Notes: generated by a model not told the origin, from the letters alone. 64,000 bases of DNA from Azorinus chamasolen (GCA_963576725.1 OY755241.1:56668484-56732483); one strand, 5' to 3'; positions 23,467-34,299 are shown, counted from the first letter of the stretch. Program-made: numbers and translations.

Positions 23467-24790
23467 AGATTATAACAAGAGGGCCATGATGACACTATAT
23501 CGCTCACCATTGAAATATGGCACTAGATTTAGGTGAACCTGTCTCAATAATCGACGGACAATGAAGATAAAAGGGCCATTCATTAAAAGTGTTTTTTCAA
23601 CTGAATATTATTCAATTTGTTCAAAATAAATGGTCACTAGGGGACCATTCATACCGAATGCTATTCAATTTGGACCGTCTGTTTTTGGAGAAAAAAAGAT
23701 TTAAAGTTTTCTCGACATATAAGGAAGTTTAGCCAATCCCTAATGACCATGCTTACTGAGATGTCAGCATGTTTCGTTTTATAATTATGATCAAGGGTCA
23801 CAAGGAGACATCCTACGGAACGCTAATCTAGCTGGAATAACAATTTCGGAGAATATTTTAAAACTTAACAATTATATATGGCGGCGTATTCATAGCATAT
23901 GAACTTTGTTTTAGCACTGGTGTTTGCATAAGATTTTTAATGTGTTCCTTGTGGTCATATGAGGAAATGTGGCACCGCCCCTTGTGGCTATGTTTCTTTT
24001 TCAGATAACAGCATGTTTGTAGCAAGTAGATCTTTCAAAAGCAAAAACAGCAATGAAAAAAGAGAAAATTGCAGACTCGTTTTTTGTTGAGCCTGTCCAG
24101 GAGCAGTTATGAAAAGTGCAACACTATTCACGCCCCATAGCACCGACTTAACCGGTATTCAATTTTTAAAACTAATAACATCGACATTAATGATCCAATA
24201 GGAGCAGAAAACATAACACTGAGAAAGAAATACGGGGCAACGTTGTACGACCCAACACACGTACTTAATGCCTGCTGTTGTGAAGTACATGTACATAAGT
24301 TCTGAAAGTAGGAGATCATTCAAAGCAAAAAATAAGTAATGCAAAAAGAAAATTACAGACTCGGTCATTTTGATAAAGGATCCCCTGGGGAACAGTCATG
24401 CAAATCACCTTTCAAACTGGACAATTCATTTTGGAGACTATTATTAATGGTTTTCTTTATAGTTATGTTATAAGGATACCTAGTCCCGCCACTGGTGGTC
24501 ATGTTTATATGATATTAAAATGATTTGAGCAATTTTATCAGAGGGTCAGAAGAGTATTAAATGCTGACTGGTGAATATTTTTAAAGGTATTGCTTTTGGT
24601 TGCCATGGAAACCATAGGTTCTACATGGATCTAGTTTAGTTTAGTAATTTTATAGCACATGATACCAAGACCATTTCTATAAAGTATAGTAACATTCTGC
24701 CTTGTGAATTCAGAGATGTCATTTAAAGCAATATTTGACGGACGGGAGACAGACATCGGATGGTGTGCAGTCACATAAATAAATGCAAAA
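23467..24790 (+). mobile_element. R-type element, diverged, interrupted by J
   Basis: Begins AACAAGAGGGCCATGATG-ACACTATATCGCTC, the opening of the R element at 54363. The body contains degenerate repeats of CACCGCCCCTTGTGGC / CCCGCCACTGGTGGTCATG. A J dimer (24005-24375) lies between them. The end near GACGGACGGGAGACAGAC is a guess. Confidence 0.45.
24005..24375 (-). repeat. Family J, head-to-tail partial dimer
   Basis: A first unit (CCATAGCACCGACTTAACCG, GATCCAATAGGAGCAGAAA) is followed by the start of another (TTCTGAAAGTAGGAGATC, CAGACTCGGTCATTTTG) in the same direction. The hairpin here reads CAGACTCG-TTTTTTGTTGAGCC, so its AATAAA is lost. Confidence 0.6.
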
Positions 24791-24820
24791 GTACAATCGC
24801 CATTTTGTCAACCCATTACT

Positions 24821-25052
24821 CCATAAATAGGCCTTTCTATGCCTTTGCAAACAGAGTAGACCCAGATCAGACGGCTCCTATAGTAGCCGTATAAAAAGGG
24901 TCTGCTCTGTTTGCTTAATATATAATGCACATATGATTATGGAGTATCTACCATGGCCAATAATTCACGTGTCCATGTGCTATTTTAACAATACACCTAA
25001 TTAATATTCATGATATCGTTATAATTAACATGAATATTCATGGAGTAAAGGG
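24821..25052 (-). mobile_element. MITE family A variant
   Basis: Ends CCATTACTCCATAAATAGGC and ATTCATGGAGTAAAGGGTTA form an inverted repeat. The interior has GCAAACAGAGTAGACCCAG and GGCTCCTATAGTAGCCG, but the right hairpin arm is altered (ATAAAAAGGGTCTGCTC). Confidence 0.6.
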
Positions 25053-25111
25053 TTATTTAAAGTGGAGTAGTGATAAGTGAGCAGGGTTTTAACTCTACAC
25101 CAGACGAATTG

Positions 25112-25385
25112 ATATTGAAGTTTGATCGCGAGTGCAACATGATGTCATTTTGAGGTTTGATCGCGAGCGTGACATAATGTCATTTTCAAGTTTGATCACG
25201 AGTGTGACATGATGTCATCTTAAAGTTCGATTGCGAATTTGACCTGTCATTTGAATTTTGACCGCGAGTGTGACATGGTGTCATTTTGAAGATAATCGCG
25301 AGTGTGACAAGATGTCATTTGAAGTTTGATCGCTAGTGTGACTTGATGTCATATTGAAGTTTGAACGTAACTGTGACATGCTGTC
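25112..25385. repeat. Tandem array, unit about 37 bp, about 7 copies
   Basis: The unit resembles AAGTTTGATCGCGAGTGTGA followed by CATGATGTCATTTTG. Copies differ by substitutions and small indels. Each keeps the palindrome-like TGACATGATGTCA and most keep TCGCGA. Confidence 0.8.
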
Positions 25386-26017
25386 TTTCACAAATTGAAT
25401 TTCACGAGACAGACCAAATACGAGTATGTGCTCGATCTAGATCTATTGGGCATAAAATGTGTAAAGAATGAATCAACATTTGCACATATGCAATCTATTG
25501 TATCAGGAATACTTACACATAGCTCTACCAGATGATTACACATTATTAATGTTATATAGTCTGAGTAGAAATAGCTACCCTCATATGGAAAACTCATTTT
25601 CTTTCAACACAAGTTGTAGTAGTGTTTCTTAGCTGACTACTTCCAAAACACCATACAAGCAATAACCTAAAAAAATAATTGATACTGTTAAAACGACGTA
25701 AAACCAAATAAATACTAAACTAAATATGTTATGTTGCCAAGGTGTTAAGGTAGTGGAACAATAAACTTTGATTAACACTTATATTGTATGAAGTATATAA
25801 ATTGTAAGGGTTAAATCCAACTTATGAACAGTAAGATAATTAACCCTTCTCTTTCTATTCACGTCAATATACCTACCTGTAAATAGTGAAGACCAAGATG
25901 AGACAGCTCCTGCAGGACATGTCTCATCTGGGTCTGCACTATTTACAAGTTGATTGTGCAACCAGTGCACTCCACAGTAGTGATTGCACAGCGAAATACT
26001 TGTACACAGTGAAGATA

Positions 26018-26331
26018 AAGTAAAAGGTAAAGTACCTAGTTATAGTCTACTTTCAGTCCGAATGACCGCTCAGCCGACTGTACATTTACTCCCCTGGTCA
26101 TTGAGTCATTGGCCTACAATATTGAGCACTGCTAACATATGGCGCAATCATGCAGCCGCAGTACCGGCGAGTGACCCTCACAGGTACCCATTTTAACCCC
26201 TGGGTGGAGAGGATGTGCGGGTGGGAGACACGGAAAAGCGTCTCTGAAATTTCCGGGAGAGACCGGGATTTGAACCCCGGACCTCCGGACTGAGAGTCAA
26301 GCGCGTTACCACTAGACCACCGCCACCTGCA
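26018..26331 (-). mobile_element. tRNA-derived SINE
   Basis: About 314 bp flanked by AAGATA at 26012-26017 and 26332-26337, the target duplication. On the minus strand the 5' end is a tRNA-like head (26255-26327), followed by a body with TTAAAATGGGTACCTGTGAG, which resembles the ATGGGTACCTGG stretch I recall from other invertebrate SINEs, and a tail of A/T-rich sequence. The only open frame is translated tRNA head, not a gene. Confidence 0.65.
26255..26327 (-). pseudogene. tRNA-like SINE head (tRNA-Glu-like)
   Basis: The minus strand reads GGTGGCGGTGGTCTAGTGG (A box in TGGTCTAGTGG), an anticodon region CTTGACTCTCAGTCCGG with CTC in the anticodon position, and GGGGTTCAAATCCCGG (B box and T arm). 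The acceptor ends pair poorly, so it is a SINE head and not a working tRNA gene. The Glu assignment depends on the loop alignment. Confidence 0.5.
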
Positions 26332-26403
26332 AAGATATATGTAATCATACAACAGGGTAAAGAAGGAGAAATGTATTTTAAAATTCAGCAAGAGAAGGGT
26401 TAA

Positions 26404-26990
26404 AACTTTAAATGTTTAGTATGTTTTCATAAAGATACGGTATTACACATGTGTCAAGTTGCTTTCATATTACTTGTATAAAACAGTGTATATTTAATAC
26501 GATGTAATACCGTTAATGCGAAACATCCACCAATTTATTCCAAAACTCGACTGCAATGAGTGCTGTCAGAAGAAAGCTGGATGTAATGAAATCAACCGTA
26601 ACTGTCTTGCTGACAATTAAACGTCAATTACGTAGCCCCCATGGAAGCTGGAACAAGGAAATCAATGTTTTCTAACCATGTTAGTGAGACAGCACTGGCC
26701 ACATTATTAGTTTATTTTGACGTCTGTAAGCTTTAATAAAAACGTTTTGAAGAATACTATTTTGATATGAAATGTTAGATACATAATACTGAACATGTCA
26801 TCTCATTTGCATTATATTTTAAGCTATATGGGACCGTAACGCAGGTAGTGGTATTGGATAATGTGATTTATATGCGCGTGGGAAATCATACTAGGCCCTA
26901 TTGAACAGAAACATTCTGTATGAAGCGATTTTGCAAATTCAGTCCCAATTTACTATGCATGTAACAACTTTTTTCTAAATATGTATGCAT
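26404..26990. other. No recognised feature
   Basis: A/T-rich sequence between a G element and a J element. No repeat or exon-like frame recognised. Confidence 0.4.
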
Positions 26991-26994
26991 TCAG

Positions 26995-27470
26995 CCTGAA
27001 CATATATTGGAAAGACAGTACTAATGTGGCGGCCGTATAAAGTCGCCCCGTACTTAATTCTAAGAGTTATATTTTCTGGTCTTACGAGATCATTAACTTC
27101 GATGTTATTAGTTTTGAAAATTGAATTCCCCATAAGCCCGTACTAGGGGGCGTGAGTAGTGTTGCACTTTTAACCCATACCCTCATAGGCTATTTTAGAT
27201 CCAGCCTGTTTGAATATATTTACCAAAAAATGCATTTACTAGAGAAAAGGAACGTTTTAGAATTTTGTAGTATTGAAACCATTGTAGTAAATAGAGCATT
27301 TGCTCCATAGGTTAAAAAGTGACTTTTACAGAGGCGTATAAATGCGTTTTATGGAGGAAAGGGATAATAACTGCCCGTGAACACTCAGTAAGACCGAGTC
27401 TGTGTAATGTTCTCTTCTCACACTGCTGTTTTTAATTTCGAAGGATCTCCAACTTTCAGAACTTATGGAA
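26995..27470 (+). repeat. Family J dispersed repeat interrupted by an H element
   Basis: The 5' part runs from GTGGCGGCCGTATAAAGTCG to GTGAGTAGTGTTGCACTTTT. After the H insertion (27170-27367) it resumes at AACTGCCCGTGAACACTCAG and ends near TCTCCAACTTTCAGAAC. The order of pieces matches an uninterrupted J. Confidence 0.65.
27170..27367 (-). mobile_element. MITE family H inserted in J
   Basis: Left TTAA at 27170-27173 and a TTAA-like ATAA at 27364-27367, exactly where J has CTTTTAATTACTG. The body includes AACCATTGTAGTAAATAGAG and GCATTTGCTCCATAGG; the hairpin's right arm is lost. Ends: ACCCATACCCTCATAGG / ATGGAGGAAAGGGATAA. Confidence 0.65.
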
Positions 27471-27689
27471 TTCTACTTATTACTGATATTTCAGAAGAAA
27501 CATACCCAAAACATCCGAAATAGGTAAATGTGTTTGAGAATACAATATGAGCGGCAATTAGGATGCTGCATTATGTAATATGTGTCGTAGAGCCATTAAC
27601 CTTTTTCCTAATGGACGTGAATGCGTATGCATAAAGACATTAACCCCTTATCCTAGTGCTGATGCATAAAACAAAAAACCCAAGCCTAC

Positions 27690-27785
27690 AGGGGCGCCAG
27701 ATACAAAAAGACACGACACCAAAACATCATCAAACATGAAACAACACAATTACAAGACAAAACGTGACGAAAAGCACAAAAAATA
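27690..27785 (+). repeat. Dispersed repeat X
   Basis: ACGACACCAAAACATCATC, GAAACAACACAATTACAAG and ACAAAACGTGACGAAAAGC match the X copy at 19685. Confidence 0.45.
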
Positions 27786-27965
27786 AAACATGTACCATAT
27801 AAGAACAAAGTAAACTATGGGGTGAAAGCAGGAGTATCGCATTGGAACGGTCCTACACGTTGCTACAGGGGGCTTAAACTATGTTTGTTGGTACCCAACC
27901 TCACGCTTTTCCCACCTTCGTCAAAGTCAAAATGTAAAATAAAATTCCCGCTCCAAACATTAATT

Positions 27966-28290
27966 AACCCCTATTCTAATTTACGTTAATGTATGAAGAT
28001 ATTAACAAAATTCCTAATGGTAGTTAATCCTAATATATAAAGACATTAAAAAGTCGTAATGGCAGTTAATCCTAATGTATAGAGGCATTAACCAAATTCC
28101 TAATGGTAGTTAATGTTAATGTATAAAGACATTAGCGAAATTCCTAATGGTAGTTAATTCTAATGTACAAATACATTGACAAAATTGTCCTATGGTAGTC
28201 AATGCTAATTATAAAGACATTAACCAAATTCATAATGGTAGTTAATGCTAATTAACCAAATTCATAATGGTAGTTAATGCTAATGTATCA
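27966..28290. repeat. Tandem array, unit about 45-50 bp, about 7 copies
   Basis: The unit contains TAATGTATAAAGACATTAAC and AAATTCCTAATGGTAGTTAA. Copies differ by 5-25%, and one near 28240 is shortened. Similar half units occur upstream at 27595-27660. Confidence 0.8.
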
Positions 28291-28577
28291 GAATAACACA
28301 TTATGTAGGATTGGCTTAAATAAACCCTGTAGGATCATATCGTAAAGAACCGCACAGACCCTGATCAGTAATCGTAAAATAACGTTAACATGAGGGAAAA
28401 TATTTCAATTGCATTTGCCTATTTGTTAATATTTTTGCAGTTTTTTCTGGTTTTATTGCAAAATATTACTTATCAATTTGCTGATAAGTATTCATTTCTT
28501 TTGTCCTTACACATTGCAAACCGTAAAAATAGCGGGTAGTGGATGACCTTTTTCTAAAGACAAATGTATGTGTTTTC

Positions 28578-28807
28578 AAAACTCTTTCAGTGCCAAATTT
28601 CTTATTGTCGTCGGCAAACCACGTTTGTTAAATTATTTGGTAAAATAAGTAAATGAGATAAATAAATGCAAATTTCAAAGGAATAAAGCACCGATGTAGA
28701 AATAGAGATTGAGAAAAAAATGAGGTTCCTAATCAGACGCCTCCTTGATCTGGGACTACACTATTTGTAGTAGTGCAATTTTGCGACATTGGCGGTGAAA
28801 GGATTAA
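28578..28807 (+). mobile_element. MITE family N, second copy
   Basis: Matches 12577-12828: CAAATTTCTTATTGTCGTC, ATGAGATAAATAAATGCAA, TTTTGCGACATTGGCGG and the right end AAGGATTAA. The hairpin has lost an arm: TAATCAGACGCCTCC is followed directly by TTGATCTGGGAC. Confidence 0.6.
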
Positions 28808-29494
28808 ACCTAAGCTGACCATTTCTGAAAATTCAAACAAGTCATAAATCAAATACATGTAAACCGGAATCAAAATCACATCGGTTTGCCTCCGAAATAT
28901 TAAGATATCATGGTTAAATCATATTTGTATTGAGACATTGTTTTATCAGGGTCTCTATGGAGTTATCTAAGCTGGGACTCAATCAGGATATGTCTGTTAT
29001 TTTCAGTTTGTGTGTATGGGAGATGGGGGTCCTCGTTGGGGGAGGGGTTATTTGTTTTTGAAAAACAAATGGAATGTCTATCTGGTAATACTATGACTGT
29101 GATTAGTCTAGTTTCGAATTATTTTAACCAATTACAAACTTTCTCATTAAAACTCCAATGAACATAAAGGTACCGCGATAAATTCAAATCGACACTTCAT
29201 TTCCCGTTCCCACATTAAACTACTTTTTTTTTACTTTCTTAAGACATAAAAATCAAAGAATCAATACTTCTTTTGTATTTCAGAGTTAAAAGTGCACTTG
29301 TTTAGTACTTAACATTTCACTCCCAATTTCATCACGCCTTGTGTCAAAAGTCAAACAATGGCAAGTTATTGAATTACATTCTCATTCAACATTACAACAA
29401 GATGATGTAGAACAATGGGGTTCGGGAATGCGAGAATTGAGTCGTCTAATACGACCACCAAACAAGGAGCATAATTCTGATTGGCAGAGACAAA
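28808..29494. other. No recognised feature
   Basis: Unique-looking sequence with a G-rich patch (29018-29048) and a run of T at 29225-29232. No supported gene. Confidence 0.35.
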
Positions 29495-29498
29495 TGAT

Positions 29499-29577
29499 AG
29501 CTTAATGCAGGACGAAAGAAATGCAGAAAGCTCCTATAGGAGTTTTCTGCATTACTTTTATCCTGCATTAAGCAGCC
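29499..29577. repeat. Hairpin of the P/Q type
   Basis: Inverted repeat: GCTTAATGCAGGACGAAAG and CTTTTATCCTGCATTAAGC, with the core AGCTCCTATAGGAGT at 29530-29544. It is the same hairpin found inside the P and Q elements. Pogo-like ends are not clear here, though TTCAACTG occurs at 29631. Confidence 0.6.
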
Positions 29578-29934
29578 ACTTTCTTATAATGCCATACAAA
29601 ACTCATTCATTAAGTCGTTATATTAAAGGGGTTCAACTGTATTTCCGCACAACACACATCTATTTCTAATTATCTACATCATCCCATTGAATTCCGCTAC
29701 ATAGACAAACACAGTATAGATCCAGATAAGAGAGATGCACTGTTAGCTGAACCATTTCATGTTAGTACCACAAACACCTCCGTTATATTGAGGGTTCATT
29801 GTACTAGTGAGAATTGTTTTCGCTGCGCCCTCTCAACGTGAAATTATATGGGCTCCAAACGTAGTTTTGAACGAATTTAGCCTAAAAAGCCAATTAGCTG
29901 AATTGATATCCCCCGCAAACAAGCCTCGGTATCC

Positions 29935-30480
29935 GAGTTACTGACCAGGCAGACAACATATAAGGTATTGCAAAACAAAGGGCAATGACTTGTGTTCAAA
30001 GATAAATATGAGTGATATTTGCAGGACTGCATTTCCTTATGGTGCTAAACATTTACAGTTTCATTGATGTATTTCAAACCGTTTGTGAGATAACCAACTG
30101 ACAGACCAAAAGGTTAACCTTTTCGCAAGCAAGGGGCAATTACTCTGGTCTGATTTGCCATGTTGAATATGAGTGATACGTGTACACGCCCGCATTTCCT
30201 TGTGGTACTAAACATACACGCATCCAATCATAGAAAAACTCGAAATCGTGTCTGCGATATGACTCTGAGCAGACAAAAAGTTAGGTATTTGGAGAACAAA
30301 GGACCCTATCACTGGTGTTCAAAAATCAATGTGCATGATACAGCATCTCCTTATATTTCGTAACATTTACACAGAGACATTAAAAACCGTTTCTGAGATA
30401 TGACTCCGGGTAGTCAAAAATGTTAAAATCGTTGCAAAGAAAGCGCCATAACTCTAGTGTTCCAAGGTCAATGTAAGCGA
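29935..30480. repeat. Degenerate tandem repeats, unit about 180 bp
   Basis: Three diverged copies share, in order, TGAGTGATA, GCATTTCCTTATGGT, CTAAACATTTACA, TTTGTGAGATA and CAGACAAAAAGTTA-like stretches. I associate this pattern with satellite-like cores of molluscan elements, but no element ends were found. Confidence 0.55.
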
Positions 30481-30483
30481 AAC

Positions 30484-30585
30484 TAACAAGCCACATTTAA
30501 TTATGCTTCAATGGTCCACCTTTCATATTTCACTATAACTATGTAAAATGTAAATGCGTGAAAACAGGTTTATATGAGGGAAAGG
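30484..30585 (+). repeat. Right half of a family A MITE at a PLE junction
   Basis: Contains TCATATTTCACTATAACTA and GCGTGAAAACAGGTTTATAT-GAGGGAAAGG. The final GTTAA of the MITE is missing, and PLE sequence begins at about 30586. Confidence 0.55.
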
Positions 30586-31981
30586 TATACCCATGGGTAC
30601 AAATTGTGCCCCTCTTGTTGCAGATTTGTTTTTGTATTGCTACGAGAGGGATTTTATGCTTAGCTTAAAACCTGATACACAGACTGATATTGTTAATGCT
30701 TTTAATAAAACTTCAAGGTATTTAGACGATATTTTGAATTTAGATAATCCTTATTTTGATACTATGGTTTCTTCAATCTACCCAAAAGAACTGTCTTTAA
30801 ACAAAGCTAATCAATCTGACATTAATGCTTCATTTTTAGATTTGAATCTTTCAATTATAAATGATAAAGTTTCGTCCAAAGTATACGATAAAAGAGAAGA
30901 TTTTAATTTTAAAATTGTTAATTATCCTTTTCTAGATGGGGATGTGCCACGTTCTACATCTTATGGGGTTTATATTTCTCAACTTATTAGGTTTGCCCGA
31001 GCCTGTTCTTTGCTTGAAGATTTTAACAGACGTAATTTAGTTATAACTGATAAACTTCTTAAGCAAGGTTACAGATATCACAAACTTCGGAAAACCTTTT
31101 CTAAATTTTATTATCGAAATTTACCTCTCATTAGTACATATAATTGCAATCTACGGACGTTACTGCGACAAGGCATTTCTCAACCAGAATTTTATGGTGA
31201 TGTTATCTACAAACTTAGGAAATTTCGGGGTCATATCCATTTTCATGATTTGTTTATAAAACGCATTAAAACATTTAAAAAGAAAGGTTATGATCCTATT
31301 ATATTGCAACACACTGCATGATTGGTTATCGACCCTTTTACAGTCGGTAGCTACGCTTCCCTCTTTGCTTGCGCGATGACAGGCCGAGGGTAGTACTCTA
31401 TGATGGTATACTCTTAAACTTGGATACAGGAGGAGCTTACCAGACTCATGTATTACTTTTTCCCTGTCGTGCCCTTAACGGCTTACCTGCAGGTGCTCTG
31501 ACTTCAGCAAAGTCATTGAGTACATATTTGACGGATTGTCACAGTTATTATGCTATGTTTTACATATTGTCCTGTGTTCACCGTCGTCTATGTTGTGGGT
31601 AAGTCCAGCGGGGATACCTTTATTTACAATATTTGTAAAGCTAGGGTGACTTTGAGAGAAGTGTGAGGTTAGGACGTCCGTAAACCGGTTTAAACCCCAG
31701 TGGTGTTTTTGCTGCTGACCGTGCCAAGGCGGTACTCTCTTTGTCACCCTTCCTTTTGTTTGCCTTGCGTCTTTGTGCTTGTGGTTTGTTCATGTTGTGG
31801 AACGTTTGTCCCTGGTTCTAGTGTGTCTTTTGGTGTTTTCTGTGTTCATTTCGTGTGTGTGTGTGTGTGTGCGTTTGGGTGTGTGGTTGTGTGTGTGTGT
31901 GTGTCATGCTGTCTATCGGTGTTTTGGTGGTGGTTGCGTCTTGCATGTGGCTTTGCCTGCTTGACTTTACTACTTTTCCAT
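30586..31981 (+). mobile_element. Penelope-like retroelement, copy b (best preserved)
   Basis: 5'-truncated within RT motif B, it keeps the rest of the RT and the GT-rich 3' tail to about 31981. It carries the ~305-bp segment missing from copy a. No target duplication could be identified: the left side is a MITE remnant and the right side starts TTAATAGAATTGAG. Confidence 0.65.
30593..31393 (+). pseudogene. Truncated PLE reverse transcriptase with one late stop
   Basis: A 242-codon open stretch starts inside motif B (MGTNCAPLVADLF). It contains the catalytic YLDD at residues 42-45 and the conserved late blocks (FLDLNLSI; DVPRSTSYGVYISQLIRFAR; LLRQGISQPEFYGDVIY). TGA at 31319-31321 falls where copies c and d have TGT or CGT, after which the frame continues 23 codons (VIDPFTVGSYASLFACAM) to TAG at 31391-31393. 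Motifs before B are absent, so it is inactive. The ATG at 30593 is internal and not a true start. Confidence 0.75.
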
Positions 31982-32140
31982 TAATAGAATTGAGCCTCGA
32001 AATTCGCAGACTCTCTATATATCTATTGTGCTAAGCCCAAGATCACGACATAGGGTCGTTTCTTAGTTAAAGACTACTTTTGATTAGCCAACTTCCTTTA
32101 AATTAAGTTTTTCTATCGTCACATACTTGTTTTAAAACAA

Positions 32141-32310
32141 GAGATCCATTGTTGTTTATAGCAACTGTTAGTGTCGCACGACGTCTGACAGAGAATAAGA
32201 CCTTTTTTCTATGCCAATTTAAAAAGCATTGTTGTTTTATAATAAGCAACTGTTGATGCAGCACGGCGACTGAAAGAGTACAATACCCTTTTTTGCCATG
32301 TCAATTTAGA
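32141..32310. repeat. About 83-bp tandem duplication
   Basis: Two diverged adjacent copies: CCATTGTTGTTTATAGCAAC ... CTATGCCAATTTAAAAAG and GCATTGTTGTTTTATAATAA ... GCCATGTCAATTTAGAAAG. Confidence 0.6.
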
Positions 32311-32424
32311 AAGCATGTATTCGGAAATAATCTCCATTAATGCAGGGAAGAAGCCGAACTAAATAGCTGTTTAATATCTATTCCAACACGGCTTTTATGT
32401 TAATATAGAATAGCATACACATTA

Positions 32425-32562
32425 AACCCATTACTTTTTTTCAGATCCAACTTTGATGTATTTATAAACCCATTGTGATAAAAAGTACATTTGCTCCTAT
32501 TTTTCACACTGCTTTCAACACGTGACTTTTACAGAGGCGCTAATATGAGGGAATCTGTTCAA
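32425..32562 (-). repeat. Decayed family H MITE
   Basis: AAACCCATTACTTTTTTTC, CCCATTGTGATAAAAAGTAC-ATTTGCTCCTA and GTGACTTTTACAGAGGCGC followed by ATATGAGGGAATC align with H. The hairpin centre is lost. Confidence 0.5.
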
Positions 32563-32696
32563 TGCATATAAAACTTCCATGCATTAGGTAATAAACGTAA
32601 GCCATATCTAATTTACGAGCTGTTACTATCAACACAACAGAAATTATCACACATTCTGTATTGCGCCTGGTTAGGCTAGGTTAAGTTTGTACGACA

Positions 32697-32877
32697 TCAA
32701 CCCGTTTGTGCCCACGATCCCATATATGGGACATAGGCAAACAGTGTAGACTCCGATTGCTGATAGGAATTTCAATAAAAAACAAAAACGAAAAAATCAG
32801 GTCAGGCATCCCTTAATTAAAAATGGACTAATTCAATATATAAACATGGAATAAAATACTAGGAGCAAATGGGTTAA
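32697..32877 (-). mobile_element. MITE family I, hairpin arm deleted
   Basis: TCAA at 32697-32700 and TTAA at 32874-32877. CCCATATATGGG is near the left end and GGAGCAAATGGGTTAA at the right. The hairpin is cut after GTGTAGACTCCGAT. Confidence 0.65.
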
Positions 32878-32879
32878 AA

Positions 32880-33870
32880 CTATGGCAAGTTCTAACGTAT
32901 GATGATCGTAACTGGAAGATGCGATCGTCGTGTTTTAGAATTTACGATGATATCTGCCGTACGATTTTCTTAAAACGGGTCCAAAGATTAAAAGGTCTTG
33001 CTATACATTGCTCAATTTTAAGCCTGATCACGTAAAAGTGTAGGTGAACCACGTTTAGTGGGTTTGAAAATACAATATACAGGGTGATGCCTGTTGTAAA
33101 CATTTAATTTCAGCTTGTAGTTTGCTGAACAAATTGATTTTTGGTGTCAATTAAAACGTCTCACTTACGTTGGTTCCCCGATCAGCGTACGTGCTTTATT
33201 GAAGATGGGTACACGTGACCTTTGAAAGACTGCTGTTATATGCTGAAAAATGTCGAGTTAACCGAGTTTTCAAATAGACTATTCCAAATTTAATCAGGTC
33301 AAAATTATGGTGGTATTTAGGGATTTTTAACAATTACAACTTTGAACATTTGAAAGGACTATTCCCAAATCTAAACAGGTCAAGCTTACGGTGAATATTC
33401 GTTCTCCTTCAGTTTCCAGATTTCAGAGGGCGTCTTCACTCTTACGTCTTATTGAATTCTCACCGTTTATTGTTGTCAATCCAAAAATTATATATACTTA
33501 GATTTTGAATCTGCTGAGATCTAAATGTAGAAGGGTTTACTATATACTGACAAACATGTTTATAAACTTGTAAGCTCCGTGTCATTACCTTATTTAGCCC
33601 ATACTAGCACACAAAATACCATGTAGCTTAAAGACTAATGGTAAGAGCATACTGTTTGAAATCAAGTCAACTCGGTGGCAAAATATCAAGACATTTCAGC
33701 GACAAAATGTCACTGAAATTTGCTTCGAAAGTGACCATTTGCAAAGTAATGTCATCTTTTAATAATACGTTCAGAAGGACTATGCCCTGGCTGTACATTA
33801 ATGCAGTAGCTAGTATATACTGAACTGAAAATTAACCCGATATTGAGCGCGCATAGTTTCATTATTGTAT
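32880..33870. other. No recognised feature
   Basis: Nothing convincing in 1 kb. A diverged pair of CAAATTTAATCAGGTCAAA-like and CAAATCTAAACAGGTCAAG-like stretches (33288-33305, 33365-33383) suggests an old short duplication. Confidence 0.4.
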
Positions 33871-33874
33871 GGTT

Positions 33875-34085
33875 AACCGATTTAACCCCCCACCCCAGTG
33901 ACTATTGTCACTGACCGTTCTAAGGCGTAACTTCCATCTTCCCCCTATTGTTTGTTTGTTATGTCTTTGTGTGTCTCTTTGTGTATTTTGATATTCAAGT
34001 ATGTTTACTGTTTTATCGTGGTGCTGTTCGGGCGGCCGTGTGTTTTTTATGTGGTGTTTCCTGCATGACTCCTATATTTTTATTT
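33875..34085 (+). mobile_element. PLE 3'-tail fragment, copy f
   Basis: Holds only the end of the tail: CTGACCGTTCTAAGGCG, TTGTTTGTTTGTTATGTC, GTGCTGTTCGGGCGGCCGTG and TGGTGTTTCCTGCATGACTC. Severe 5' truncation is usual for retroelement insertions. Confidence 0.6.
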
Positions 34086-34299
34086 TTTGCGCTGGATGAA
34101 CGTCAAGCATGGGACATGAAGCACACCTATATAAAGGTCTTCAGCCCTTTCCGTGTTCAGTATTCACGTAAGAAATAATGACAATATGAATATTTATTTT
34201 AGAACAAACTTTTTACGTCCTGCATTAGGCTACCGCCTGCATCTAGCACCCAGAATTATTCCTTTTTGGTGGTCGCATTAGAGAGTTTGTACTGTACTC

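Larger units (their letters stand above)
25840..26403 (-). mobile_element. MITE family G interrupted by a SINE
   Basis: TTAA at 25840-25843 and 26400-26403. The reverse G body is split: the left part ends GTGTACAAGT-type sequence and the right part resumes AAGATATATGTAATC. The central hairpin (25870-25950) reads CTCCTGCAGGACATGTC. Removing the SINE restores a normal ~250-bp G element. Confidence 0.7.

Noticed and set aside
26098..26391. 97-codon minus-strand frame with SGNALDSQSGGPGFKSRS
   Set aside because: This is a translated SINE head (tRNA-like sequence), not a protein.
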